This document shows, piece after piece, positions 8,702-16,582 of a stretch of DNA of 52,997 nucleotides. The DNA is from an uncultured Clostridia bacterium. Its GTDB lineage: Bacteria; Bacillota; Clostridia; Oscillospirales; CAG-272. The translations under genes and the position numbers were made by a program. Positions within the stretch are counted from its first letter, which is position 1; every line of letters begins with the position of its first letter. The stretch spans positions 1 to 52,997 of the forward strand of contig CALXXF010000016.1 in the NCBI GenBank assembly GCA_944392615.1, given 5' to 3'. The notes under the pieces were generated by a model, which was not told where the DNA came from, made no database searches, and saw only the letters and a program-made list of their open reading frames with translations.

Positions 8702-8941
8702 TTAGCTGCAGCAACCTTCTTCTGCTTCAGAATCGGCTTCCTGCTCGCAGCAACCATCAGTCTGATCGCAGCAGCTCTCTTCACAGCACTCTGTGCAGGT
8801 GGCAGCCTCGTCCGGGGTATCGGTGCATTCGCCTTCGCAGCAGCACTCGCTCTTACGTTTCTTTGAAACGAGGGCAAGGATGACAGCGGCGGCAGCAAGG
8901 GCCGCGGTTATAGCACCGATAATCATGAGAATCTTTTTCAT
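8702..8941 (-). CDS. Small membrane protein with Cys-rich acidic tail
   Basis: A 79-residue protein. Residues 2-26 form one transmembrane helix rich in Ala, Ile and Leu, followed by a basic stop (KKRKSE). The remaining roughly 50 residues are acidic and hold 13 cysteines, mostly as pairs or triplets (CCC, ECC, SCC, GCC, GCC). The positive-inside rule places the tail in the cytoplasm. Clustered Cys with Asp and Glu suggests binding of soft metals or redox chemistry, but this is inference; I recognise no family. GAGAGGA lies 7 bases before the ATG and a strong terminator follows the stop, so the gene is real and monocistronic. Confidence 0.82.
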   Translation of the reverse strand: MKKILMIIGAITAALAAAAVILALVSKKRKSECCCEGECTDTPDEAATCTECCEESCCDQTDGCCEQEADSEAEEGCCS

Positions 8942-9115
8942 TTTGCAGTCCTCTCTTTCTTAGATATTGCTTATATTATACTTCCCTTGGTTAGAAGGAA
9001 TTATATAATTCAATTCTCAACTTTGTGTAAACTTTTGGATTATTTTTCAAAAAACTGAACAGCTGATCCTGTTGGTTAAGTTTTTGTTAAGATGCCTTTT
9101 CAGTTTTTTGCAGTT

Positions 9116-10510
9116 TCATGCGTTAAATGCCAAAAATGCTTTATAAGCCATGTAGATATCCGCCTTGGATATAACCTCGTATGGAGCATGCATAGATATC
9201 ACAGGCACTCCGAGGTCTACTACGTCTATATTTTTTTCGGCAATATATACAGCTACTGTTCCGCCGCCACCTGCGTCAACCTTTCCGAGTTCTCCTGTCT
9301 GCCAGACGACCCCCGCCTTGTCGAAAATGTTTCTAACATATCCGACAAATTCCGCAGACGCATCTGATGTTCCGCTCTTTCCTCCGGAACCTGTGTATTT
9401 GGTCATCACCACTCCGCGGTTTATAAACGAGCTGTTTCTTGACTCATAAACATCCTCAAAGTTGGGATCAAACGCGGCATTTACGTCAGCCGACAAACAC
9501 TTCGAATTATATCTTACAGTGTGTTCGTTTGCTCCGAGAGAGGCGGACAGCGAGGAAATTATATCTGTAAATGCGCTGCTCTTCATGCCGGTATTTCCAC
9601 CGCTTCCGACTTCCTCCTTGTCGGCAAGTATTGCCATTACGGTATGAAGAGGTTCGTTTATATCAAGTATAGCTGCAAGTGCCGGGTATGCGCATACACG
9701 GTCGTCATGTCCGTAGCCGCCTATAAGTGAACGGTCAAATCCGACCTCACGCGCCTTAAAAGCGGGTACTACAGAGAGCTCAGCGCTCATGAAATCGCTT
9801 TCTACTATACCGTACTTTTCATGGAGCAACTTCATAACTGCAAGCTTGGTTTCGCCATCCTTGCAAAGTGGTACGGAGCCGATAAGTATGTTGAGCTGTT
9901 CGCCGCTTACAGCATCTCTGAGGGGCTTTGAGTTCTGGTTGCCGGCAAGGTGAGGAAGGAGATCATCTATATAAAACACAGGGTCATTATCATCTTCTCC
10001 TACAACTATGTCAATAGTGCTTCCGTCTGCTTTCATTACAGTTCCGTGTAAAGCGAGCGGAATAGCCGTCCACTGGTACTTTTTTATACCCCCATAGTAG
10101 TGTGTTTTGAAAAATGCCATACCTGCACTCTCATAAAGCGGATGCTGCTTGAGATCGATACGTGGTGAGTCTATGTGAGCTGCTGAAATGCGGATTCCGT
10201 TCTCTATACTTTCGCTTCCTATCACGAAAAGAAAAAGTTCTTTTCCGCGATTATTAAAATAAAACTTTTCTCCGGGACGAACCGACATGCCGAATTTGTA
10301 CTCTTTGAAGCCCTTGGACTTTGCAAGTGCAACTGAAGTGTTTACAGCTTCCCTTTCGGTTTTAGAAGCATCCAGATAGCAAATGTAATCGGAGCAAAAT
10401 GAATTCATTTTGCTTATCTCCGCCTCGTCCATGGTGTCATAGACATTTCTGGCGGTAAAAAGAACTTCATCTTTCATTTTTTTTACTTCGTCGCTTGTGT
10501 ACTCTTTCAT
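9116..10510 (-). CDS. M18-family zinc aminopeptidase
   Basis: A 464-residue metalloaminopeptidase of family M18 (aspartyl aminopeptidase type), a cytosolic dodecameric enzyme that releases N-terminal residues, often acidic ones. Visible motifs are the zinc-binding ISAAHIDSPRIDLK, the aspartate segment GGYGHDDRVCAYPAL, the catalytic pair in DKEEVGSGG, and a C-terminal VISMHAPYEV that carries the last His ligand. The frame extends about 65 codons upstream, but those residues match no M18 protein. The ATG at 10508-10510 has GAAAGGA 12 bases upstream. An IS110 element has inserted close upstream and may have displaced its promoter. A weak hairpin near 9058-9073 may terminate the transcript. Confidence 0.93.
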   Translation of the reverse strand: MKEYTSDEVKKMKDEVLFTARNVYDTMDEAEISKMNSFCSDYICYLDASKTEREAVNTSVALAKSKGFKEYKFGMSVRPGEKFYFNNRGKELFLFVIGSESIENGIRISAAHIDSPRIDLKQHPLYESAGMAFFKTHYYGGIKKYQWTAIPLALHGTVMKADGSTIDIVVGEDDNDPVFYIDDLLPHLAGNQNSKPLRDAVSGEQLNILIGSVPLCKDGETKLAVMKLLHEKYGIVESDFMSAELSVVPAFKAREVGFDRSLIGGYGHDDRVCAYPALAAILDINEPLHTVMAILADKEEVGSGGNTGMKSSAFTDIISSLSASLGANEHTVRYNSKCLSADVNAAFDPNFEDVYESRNSSFINRGVVMTKYTGSGGKSGTSDASAEFVGYVRNIFDKAGVVWQTGELGKVDAGGGGTVAVYIAEKNIDVVDLGVPVISMHAPYEVISKADIYMAYKAFLAFNA

Positions 10511-10639
10511 TATTATGACCATTCCTTTCCGCTGCGCTCCAAGGCACAAAAGGGATATGAAATCCGAGTGCGTCACGCAGCATTCAAAAATTTGTCTTAA
10601 AATATTACTTGAGAAAGCAGACACACTACACAACACGTG

Positions 10640-10815
10640 GAGGTGAGTAGCATGGCATCTCGCCAGCCGAATTATTATGTGTGTCGAATGCTCTTTCAAG
10701 CACAAATGAGTAGGGCTGTGTACCCTGTAAACTTATCTTTGGAGAGACATTACTTCAATCTTTCAGTGAGCATTCAGTCCCTGTCTGTTTTCTCAAATAC
10801 TTTTTTGAGGGGATG
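10640..10815 (+). ncRNA. Candidate bridge RNA of the IS110 element
   Basis: IS110 recombinases of the IS621 type use a bridge RNA encoded between the left end and the transposase gene. Here about 180 non-coding bases occupy that place and show structure. A perfect 8-bp long-range pairing GAATGCTC (10686-10693)/GAGCATTC (10768-10775) encloses TGCT/AGCA and TAGGG/CCCTG hairpins. A similar sequence, TGAGTAG followed by a GGC, occurs at 10644 and 10707. The two guide loops cannot be assigned without known element ends. Confidence 0.55.
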
Positions 10816-10820
10816 CGTTT

Positions 10821-12062
10821 ATGCTTAAAATCGTTTATCCGATCTGTTGCGGAATGGACGTCCACAAATCATTTGTCTATGCCTGTATTGCTTCCACCAA
10901 TGAGCAAGGTGTTACCACCTACAAAAGCAAACGCTTTTCTACGTTTACAAAAGATCTTCGCTTTTGTGCTGAGTGGCTTGCAACAAACAACTGCAAGGAT
11001 GTGTGTATGGAGTCTACGGGAAAGTATTGGATTCCCGTTTACAACATCCTGGAGCAGACCTGCAACATCGTTCTTGCTCATCCCAAATACGTCAAAGCAA
11101 TCAAGGGTAAGAAAACCGACAAAAAGGATGCAAAATGGATCGCGGATATTTTCAAACACGACCTGGTTTCAGGAAGCTTTATCCCTCCTGCGGATATCCG
11201 TCAACTTCGGGACATGGTTCGTTACCGTTGGAAACTCACCAACTTCGTTGTCGGCGAAAAGAACCGCGCCCAAAACTGTCTTACCGTTTCCAACATCAAA
11301 CTGGATGATGTCTTCTCCGATGTGTTTGGCAAGGCTTCTTCTAACATCATCTCTCGTATGTTAGAGAATCCTTCCGAGAAGATCACCAATGTGGCAGATT
11401 TCAGAACCAAACATATGAAAGCGACCGACGAAGAAGTGCTGGCTGCCGTGGACGGTGAATTTTGTCCCGAACAAGCCGAAAAACTTCGTATTATCCGTTC
11501 TCACATGGACAGTCTTGAACTGTGCAAGCTGAATGTTGAGTCTTTAATTCTTAATGTTGCGGAAAAGTATATTCCGCAGATCAATCTCGTTTCTACGGTG
11601 CCGGGTATCCAAACCTTTGCCTCTATCGGAATCATCTCCGAGATCGGCGTGGATATGTCCGTGTTTCCCTCGTCCAAGCATCTCTGCTCATGGGCGGGTC
11701 TTACTCCGCAGAACAACGAGAGTGCAGGCAAGAAGAAAACCACTCGCATCGGTCGTGCAGGAGACTACATCAAACCTCTGCTTGTTCAATGCGCTCTTTG
11801 CGCGATTCGCAAAAAGAGCAATCCCGAGATTCGCAATAGGTATTTATCTATTAAAAAGCGCAGAGGTCACAAGAAAGCCATCATCGCTATTGCGAGAATG
11901 CTGTTGACTGCCATCTACAACATTCTCAAAAAGAATGAGCCTTACAACGCCGACCTTTATACTCGGTCGAATGATCCTCCTGCACATCGCACTGTTTCGG
12001 TGGATGAGGCTATCTTTATTCTCCAACGTCAAGGGTATCTCGTTACCCCTGCGACTTCTTAA
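10821..12062 (+). CDS. IS110-family transposase (DEDD recombinase)
   Basis: A 413-residue IS110 transposase. The N-terminal RuvC-like domain (about 1-160) has the DEDD residues: D13 in CGMDVHKS, E in CMESTGKYW near residue 64, and two Asp in [10 protein letters not shown] coiled-coil helical region follows. The C-terminal Transposase_20 domain has TVPGIQ and [17 protein letters not shown], carrying the conserved serine expected in this domain. The length is typical. The start has GAGGGG eight bases upstream. The gene looks intact and may be active. It catalyses excision and insertion through a circular intermediate, guided by the RNA upstream if the element works like IS621. Confidence 0.96.
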   Translation: MLKIVYPICCGMDVHKSFVYACIASTNEQGVTTYKSKRFSTFTKDLRFCAEWLATNNCKDVCMESTGKYWIPVYNILEQTCNIVLAHPKYVKAIKGKKTDKKDAKWIADIFKHDLVSGSFIPPADIRQLRDMVRYRWKLTNFVVGEKNRAQNCLTVSNIKLDDVFSDVFGKASSNIISRMLENPSEKITNVADFRTKHMKATDEEVLAAVDGEFCPEQAEKLRIIRSHMDSLELCKLNVESLILNVAEKYIPQINLVSTVPGIQTFASIGIISEIGVDMSVFPSSKHLCSWAGLTPQNNESAGKKKTTRIGRAGDYIKPLLVQCALCAIRKKSNPEIRNRYLSIKKRRGHKKAIIAIARMLLTAIYNILKKNEPYNADLYTRSNDPPAHRTVSVDEAIFILQRQGYLVTPATS

Positions 12063-12085
12063 ACTTGTATGAATATTGTTTTTTT

Positions 12086-12107
12086 GACTACTTTTCCGTA
12101 GTCTTTT
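12086..12107 (+). terminator. Terminator of the IS110 transposase gene
   Basis: GACTAC (12086-12091) pairs with GTAGTC (12098-12103) around TTTTCC and is followed by TTTTT. It lies 24 bases after the transposase stop. Confidence 0.8.
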
Positions 12108-12233
12108 TCGTCATGCATTTCTTTGGGACTAAGACGGATGTTATTTCAAACTTGATACCTCTTTATGTTATATTTGTTACTGAAATCGCAAAACAAGATG
12201 CCGCGCTCCTGCGTAATATATCTCACGGTAAGA

Positions 12234-12863
12234 TTAAGCGTTATAATACTCGCCGTTATATATTTTTTTGTATTCTGTAATGGCATGGGATACTTTTTTT
12301 ACATAATTTTCAGTTTCTGGAAATGGTATGTGCGTCAGCTTGCCGTTTTCAGAATACCTGTCGTCCTTCAGCCACTTGAGCACATTTGTTATACCGCCGT
12401 TGTAAGCGGCAAACACAAGCTCATAGTTTCCAAGCAAGTCGTAAAGATATCTGATATATCTGCATCCGAATAAGATGTTGACATAAGGGTCGGTCATATC
12501 GGAAAATGCATATTGACTATATTGTCTGTCAGAAAAACTGACGATATGTTCATATGCTGACAAGGTGATTTGCATGAGTCCGACGGCACCGGCACTTGAA
12601 ACTGCCTCGGGTCTGAAATCGCTTTCTGTTTTTATCACTGAAAATACAATATCAGGGTCAATACCGAACTCTTCTGAAAGAGGTACAACATATTCGGCAA
12701 AATAAACCGGATATTCTTCCCTGGCTGCCTTTTTGGACAGAACGGAGACGAGAACACACAGTGCAATCACGTTGAGCAGTACAAGAATCACTGCGCATAT
12801 TTTCATTATTTGGCTTCCGGATGATGCATGCATCTTTCGTCCTTTTTTCCTCAGCGCATTCAT
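12234..12863 (-). CDS. Membrane-anchored lytic transglycosylase
   Basis: A 209-residue Slt-type peptidoglycan lytic transglycosylase that cleaves glycan strands to 1,6-anhydromuramyl ends. A short basic cytoplasmic stretch is followed by one transmembrane helix (about 20-42), and the catalytic domain lies outside. The catalytic glutamate is E80 in VIKTESDFRPEAVSS. The GAVGLMQI and AAYNGG motifs of goose-lysozyme-like domains are present. Its start overlaps the coaE stop by 4 bases (ATGA), so it is translationally coupled to coaE. The IS110 element lies just downstream and leaves the reading frame intact. Confidence 0.93.
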   Translation of the reverse strand: MNALRKKGRKMHASSGSQIMKICAVILVLLNVIALCVLVSVLSKKAAREEYPVYFAEYVVPLSEEFGIDPDIVFSVIKTESDFRPEAVSSAGAVGLMQITLSAYEHIVSFSDRQYSQYAFSDMTDPYVNILFGCRYIRYLYDLLGNYELVFAAYNGGITNVLKWLKDDRYSENGKLTHIPFPETENYVKKVSHAITEYKKIYNGEYYNA

Positions 12864-13468
12864 AGCGATGTATCATCGCTTTCAAGTAAAGAAGTAATTA
12901 TTTTCATGACCTGTCCCCTGACATCTGATCCCGGACCGTTTTCTATTACAAAGTCCGACCTGCCTCTGAAAAAAACATCATCGTGCTGATTTGAAAGACG
13001 TTTTTCAGCGTCTGAAGAGGATATGCCGTCCCTTGAGACAATACGCGCCTTACGAAGCTCAGCATCAGCGCATACGCTGACTATGCAGTCGCACTCTGAA
13101 TCGAGACCCGATTCAAAAAGCTGCGGTGCCTCTATTACAAGAAGAGGACAGCCTTTTTTTTCGTATTTATGCGCCTCTTGCATGCATTTTTCGGTTACAA
13201 ATGGGTGCACTGTCCTGTTCAGAAGTTCAAGTTTATTACGGTCACTGAAAACTATTTCTGCAAGTGTCCTTCGGTTTACAGAATATTTCTCATCAATTAC
13301 TGAAGGCCCAAAAAGTTCAGCTATCCTTGACGTGCACGGATTTTTTTCGGAGTACAACTCATGGACTACCTCATCTGAGTTGATGCAGGGCACACCGAAC
13401 GAGGAAAAAACAGCTGCAACATAGCTCTTCCCGCTGCCGGACATGCCGGTAAGACCTATTATTTTCAT
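12860..13468 (-). CDS. coaE: Dephospho-CoA kinase
   Basis: A 202-residue P-loop kinase catalysing the last step of coenzyme A synthesis, ATP-dependent phosphorylation of the ribose 3'-hydroxyl of dephospho-CoA. It begins MKIIGLTGMSGSGKS with the Walker A motif at residues 7-15. INSDEVVH, the NRRTLAEIVFSD substrate region and a LID segment with RLSNQ follow. An in-frame codon 13 residues upstream is rejected because the P-loop should lie within the first 15 residues. It is the first gene of a two-gene operon with the lytic transglycosylase, with a strong promoter just upstream. Confidence 0.95.
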   Translation of the reverse strand: MKIIGLTGMSGSGKSYVAAVFSSFGVPCINSDEVVHELYSEKNPCTSRIAELFGPSVIDEKYSVNRRTLAEIVFSDRNKLELLNRTVHPFVTEKCMQEAHKYEKKGCPLLVIEAPQLFESGLDSECDCIVSVCADAELRKARIVSRDGISSSDAEKRLSNQHDDVFFRGRSDFVIENGPGSDVRGQVMKIITSLLESDDTSL

Positions 13469-13498
13469 ATATAAGGTCACCCCCGAATCAACACCGTT

Positions 13499-13527
13499 AT
13501 TATACAACAGATTTATTCTTTTTTCAA
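13499..13527 (-). promoter_or_regulatory. Promoter of coaE
   Basis: On the minus strand, TTGAAA (13522-13527) and TATAAT (13499-13504) are 17 bases apart, about 30 bases before the coaE start. Confidence 0.8.
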
Positions 13528-13557
13528 TACTTATGAGATATTTTGCTTAAATAATAT

Positions 13558-14049
13558 TCAGTTGAGTATTATTACACAGAAATTGAGTACAAAACAGAAA
13601 ATTGTCCATAACAACACTGCTGACATTATCAGTGCAGAAATAAAATTTATTTTATAGAAGCACTTTACAGTGAAAAATGTGCACAGAATTATAAGTGCAG
13701 CATCGATAAGCGCAAGGAAAAAAAGTCCTGCGCCGAAGAAAAGCGGATACCACAAAAAAAGCAGGAAAATAAGCGCAAAATAGGAAAACAGTAAACCTAT
13801 ACGGTGTTTTCCTGATTTAGAACATCTGCAGCCCGGATACACGAGTCCCGCTGCAAAGCCGAGCGCTATGTATATTATGCTCCATATCAATACGAAAACA
13901 AATGCAGGAGGAGCAAAACGCGGCAGAAGCAAGACCCTGTATATGAACGGACTTCCGCCGAGAAAAGCGGAAATTATTCCGAGCGAAATGTTTACTACCG
14001 AGAATATCAGAGCATATTTAAGATCAGAGCAACGCAATTCTCTTTTCAT
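13558..14049 (-). CDS. TspO/MBR-family membrane protein
   Basis: A 163-residue membrane protein with five predicted transmembrane helices, the fold of TspO/peripheral benzodiazepine receptor proteins, which bind porphyrins. The family hallmark after TM1 is visible: LPRFAPPAFVFVLIWSIIYIALG. Cysteines and basic residues (GCRCSKSGKHR) fill the TM2-TM3 loop. The ATG at 14047-14049 is chosen because MKRELRCSDLK directly precedes TM1. Upstream in-frame sequence runs back into the PBP gene and through a hairpin. No clear Shine-Dalgarno is visible, which is odd. Confidence 0.82.
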   Translation of the reverse strand: MKRELRCSDLKYALIFSVVNISLGIISAFLGGSPFIYRVLLLPRFAPPAFVFVLIWSIIYIALGFAAGLVYPGCRCSKSGKHRIGLLFSYFALIFLLFLWYPLFFGAGLFFLALIDAALIILCTFFTVKCFYKINFISALIMSAVLLWTIFCFVLNFCVIILN

Positions 14050-14075
14050 GTAAAGTATTATTTTCAAAAAAATCA

Positions 14076-14098
14076 CCCCACATGAAATATATGTGGAG
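14076..14098 (-). terminator. Hairpin between the PBP gene and the TspO-like gene
   Basis: CTCCACAT pairs with ATGTGGGG (minus strand) around a 7-base loop, followed after TGA by seven T. It probably ends the PBP transcript. A promoter at 14108-14136 starts upstream of the hairpin, so the TspO-like mRNA would also carry it in its leader, where it could act as an attenuator. Confidence 0.65.
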
Positions 14099-14107
14099 CG
14101 ATTTTGA

Positions 14108-14136
14108 GTTATAACAGATAGCTTACGACAAGGCAA
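14108..14136 (-). promoter_or_regulatory. Candidate promoter of the TspO-like gene
   Basis: On the minus strand, TTGCCT (14131-14136) and TATAAC (14108-14113) are 17 bases apart. The promoter begins just past the PBP stop codon. Confidence 0.5.
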
Positions 14137-14138
14137 GA

Positions 14139-16517
14139 CTATGCCGACACTCTGGGAATATGCGATTGACAAAACCGGTTGTACTGGCTGCTTTTATCAC
14201 TTTTGCCGGTGTATACACCTTTTTTAGAATAATATTTGTAGTATGGCTCGTTGGCGTGTATATAAGGCACATATCCATCTGGCAAATTCATTGCGGTATA
14301 TTCGGCGTCCTTGATAAAAACTTCTATGGGAAAGCTTCTTTGCACCACAATCATGCCTACAGCTACTATATCTTCATGTGGGCAGGCGTTTCCTGCAACT
14401 CCATTTCCCGAAGTACAGTAATTTATCTTGATGTGCATGGAACAATTTTCTTCAGGAAGGCTGTCCTTTGTAAAAAAACCGGTTTTCACACATGAACCGC
14501 GGGGATCAAGGCGGCATGCTTCGGTGGGAATTCCTCCTGATACGGAGCAGTATTTTGATTCTACGAGCAGACTGTAGTCAAATTCGGGATTATCTTGATT
14601 TTCCTCGCGCTTCAGAAACAGCTCGGTTGCCTCCGCCATTATGCTGTCCCATACGCGGATGTGTTCTTTTGACGGTATGGACGAAAGAGATGACGGCGTG
14701 TCATACCCCAGCCAGATGCCCCCCATAAAATAAGGAGTATATCCTATGAACCACCTGTCTTTGTTGTTATCTGTAGTCCCGGTCTTTCCGGCTGCCTCGC
14801 ATATTTCCGTAAGCTTTGTTACTGCACCGTATGCTGTGGCACCGCTGTTAGTCAGAACTTTTGTCAAAAGCTTTGTCATTGATTGACTTACACCTTCGCT
14901 TACAACTGTGTACCTTTCTCCCTTGTTGTCTATTATTACATTTCCGCTTCCGTCAAGAATTTTCAGAACGCACTTTGAAGAGGTATATACACCGTCATTT
15001 GCGAGAACAGAGTAAGCCGTTGTTATATCTTTAAGAGTGACCCCGGCTGACATGCCTCCGAGTGCAAGTGCGGAATAATTCTTATCTTCGGATTCACTCA
15101 GTGATGAAAGACGGAGCTCATTAAAAAGAAAATCAAATGAATTTTCTAAACCTATCTGTTGAAGTATCCGGACTGCAACTGTGTTGAGAGAATGTGATAT
15201 GGCATATTCAAGGTCAACCATGCCGGAATACACACCAGATGAGTTTTTGGGCCACCCGTTTTTTGAATATTCCGAGCCGAAAAATACCGGTGAATCGTCA
15301 TAGCAGCTCGAATAGGTTATAATTCCTTCTGCAAATGCCGGAGTGTAAACCGAGAGAGGCTTTATTGAAGAACCGGGTGAGCGCAGTGTCTGAGTTGCGC
15401 GGTTAAGGACACGGCTGCCGTTTTTCTCGCCGAGCCCACCCGCCATTGCCAGTACATGACCGTTTTCAGGGTCTATTATGATAAAAGACGATTGTACATC
15501 TGTATCCGAGAAAAGGGCGTCGTTTTTATAATATTCTTCTACAACAGTCTGTATTTCAGGAATTACAGAAACAATTATGCTGTATCCGCCGTTGTATATA
15601 TACTGTGAAGCTACTTTTTCGGAGACATTATATTTATCACACAGCAACATTATTGATTCATTTATAACAGCGTCTGTGTACCATGAGCTCGTTGTGGTAA
15701 TTACTTTTTCAAAATTTGTGTTAAGCGTGATCGGTTTTCCGTATGCCTGTTCAAATTCCTCTTCGGATATGAAGCCGAGCGAAAGCATTTCTGTCAGAAT
15801 TACATCGCGTCTGTATGCATTGTTTTCCGGATTCTGTATGGGATCCCATTTTGTAGGCGCCTGAGTTATTGCTGCTATAGCAGCGCATTCATTTAGTGTC
15901 AGTTCAGAGATGTCTTTGTCGAAATATAATCTTGCCGCCGCTTTTACTCCATGTGCACCCTGAGAAAGGTAAATTGTGTTGAGGTATAATTCTATTATGT
16001 CTTCCTTTGACATCTTCTTTTCAAGATTTATGGCACGCAGTATTTCCTGTATTTTGCGCTTTACAGAAACTTCATCGTCACCGGTGAGATTTTTGATAAG
16101 CTGCTGTGTTATAGTGGAACCTCCCGGTCCCGAACTGTCTGAAAAAATGTATCCGAATGCCGCCTTAACGGTTGTAATTACATCAAATCCTATATGGCTG
16201 TAAAAACGCTTATCTTCTATCGCTATGAATGCATCAATAAGATAGCGCGGCATTTCCTCATATGTTGCAAATTCACTGCTTTTTCCGGACGAAATCTGTC
16301 CCGACGCGTATTCGACGAGCTGACCGTTTTCATCTACTGCGTACATCTTTGACGGAGTGCCGGCATTTCCGGCCAAAGCTATTATGCCGTCGACATCAGA
16401 ATCTATAAAAAAATGTGCATAGACACCGAAAGACAGTGTAAGCAGAGTAAGCGATACGATGATTACGAACAGGATCGTGAGAAAAACGCGAAGGACCGTT
16501 CTGCCTTTACTTTTCAA
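14139..16517 (-). CDS. Class A penicillin-binding protein (PBP1A-like)
   Basis: A 792-residue bifunctional peptidoglycan synthase. One transmembrane helix (about 10-33) is followed by a GT51 glycosyltransferase with catalytic E101 (IAIEDKRFYSH) and GGSTITQQL. The transpeptidase domain has S383 in GSSIKP, SLN at 443-445 and KTG at 578-580. A Cys-containing C-terminal tail (CSVSGGIPTEAC) may form disulfides outside. The frame is open to 16619 and would overlap dnaE. The better start is TTG at 16515-16517, with GGGAG eight bases upstream and a normal short cytoplasmic tail. It lies 65 bases after dnaE and is probably co-transcribed. Confidence 0.93.
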   Translation of the reverse strand: MKSKGRTVLRVFLTILFVIIVSLTLLTLSFGVYAHFFIDSDVDGIIALAGNAGTPSKMYAVDENGQLVEYASGQISSGKSSEFATYEEMPRYLIDAFIAIEDKRFYSHIGFDVITTVKAAFGYIFSDSSGPGGSTITQQLIKNLTGDDEVSVKRKIQEILRAINLEKKMSKEDIIELYLNTIYLSQGAHGVKAAARLYFDKDISELTLNECAAIAAITQAPTKWDPIQNPENNAYRRDVILTEMLSLGFISEEEFEQAYGKPITLNTNFEKVITTTSSWYTDAVINESIMLLCDKYNVSEKVASQYIYNGGYSIIVSVIPEIQTVVEEYYKNDALFSDTDVQSSFIIIDPENGHVLAMAGGLGEKNGSRVLNRATQTLRSPGSSIKPLSVYTPAFAEGIITYSSCYDDSPVFFGSEYSKNGWPKNSSGVYSGMVDLEYAISHSLNTVAVRILQQIGLENSFDFLFNELRLSSLSESEDKNYSALALGGMSAGVTLKDITTAYSVLANDGVYTSSKCVLKILDGSGNVIIDNKGERYTVVSEGVSQSMTKLLTKVLTNSGATAYGAVTKLTEICEAAGKTGTTDNNKDRWFIGYTPYFMGGIWLGYDTPSSLSSIPSKEHIRVWDSIMAEATELFLKREENQDNPEFDYSLLVESKYCSVSGGIPTEACRLDPRGSCVKTGFFTKDSLPEENCSMHIKINYCTSGNGVAGNACPHEDIVAVGMIVVQRSFPIEVFIKDAEYTAMNLPDGYVPYIHANEPYYKYYSKKGVYTGKSDKSSQYNRFCQSHIPRVSA

Positions 16518-16582
16518 AACACTAACTCCCTTCAGAGATACAAATTGTGTTATGAATAGATTATTGGCAGAACGGTCTCTTT

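Larger units (their letters stand above)
10600..12110 (+). mobile_element. IS110-family insertion sequence (approximate ends)
   Basis: The element contains one DEDD transposase gene, a structured non-coding 5' region and a terminator. IS110 elements lack terminal inverted repeats, so the ends are estimated. The left end must lie between the M18 ribosome binding site (about 10530) and the structured region (about 10640). The right end lies between the transposase terminator (12107) and the transglycosylase stop (12234). Codon choice in the element (frequent TTC, AAC, ATC and GGC) differs from the neighbouring genes, which fits recent transfer. Confidence 0.8.

Noticed and set aside
8998..9011. 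14-bp palindrome GAATTATATAATTC upstream of the Cys-rich gene as an operator
   Set aside because: It is composed entirely of AT-rich sequence with C/G only at the ends and has no well-placed promoter, so it may be chance.
10565..12125. Similar CGTCA-GCA-ATT segments on both sides of the IS110 element as terminal repeats
   Set aside because: IS110 elements lack terminal inverted repeats, and the similarity (CGTCACGCAGCATT versus CGTCATGCATTT) is short and gapped, so it was not used to define the ends.
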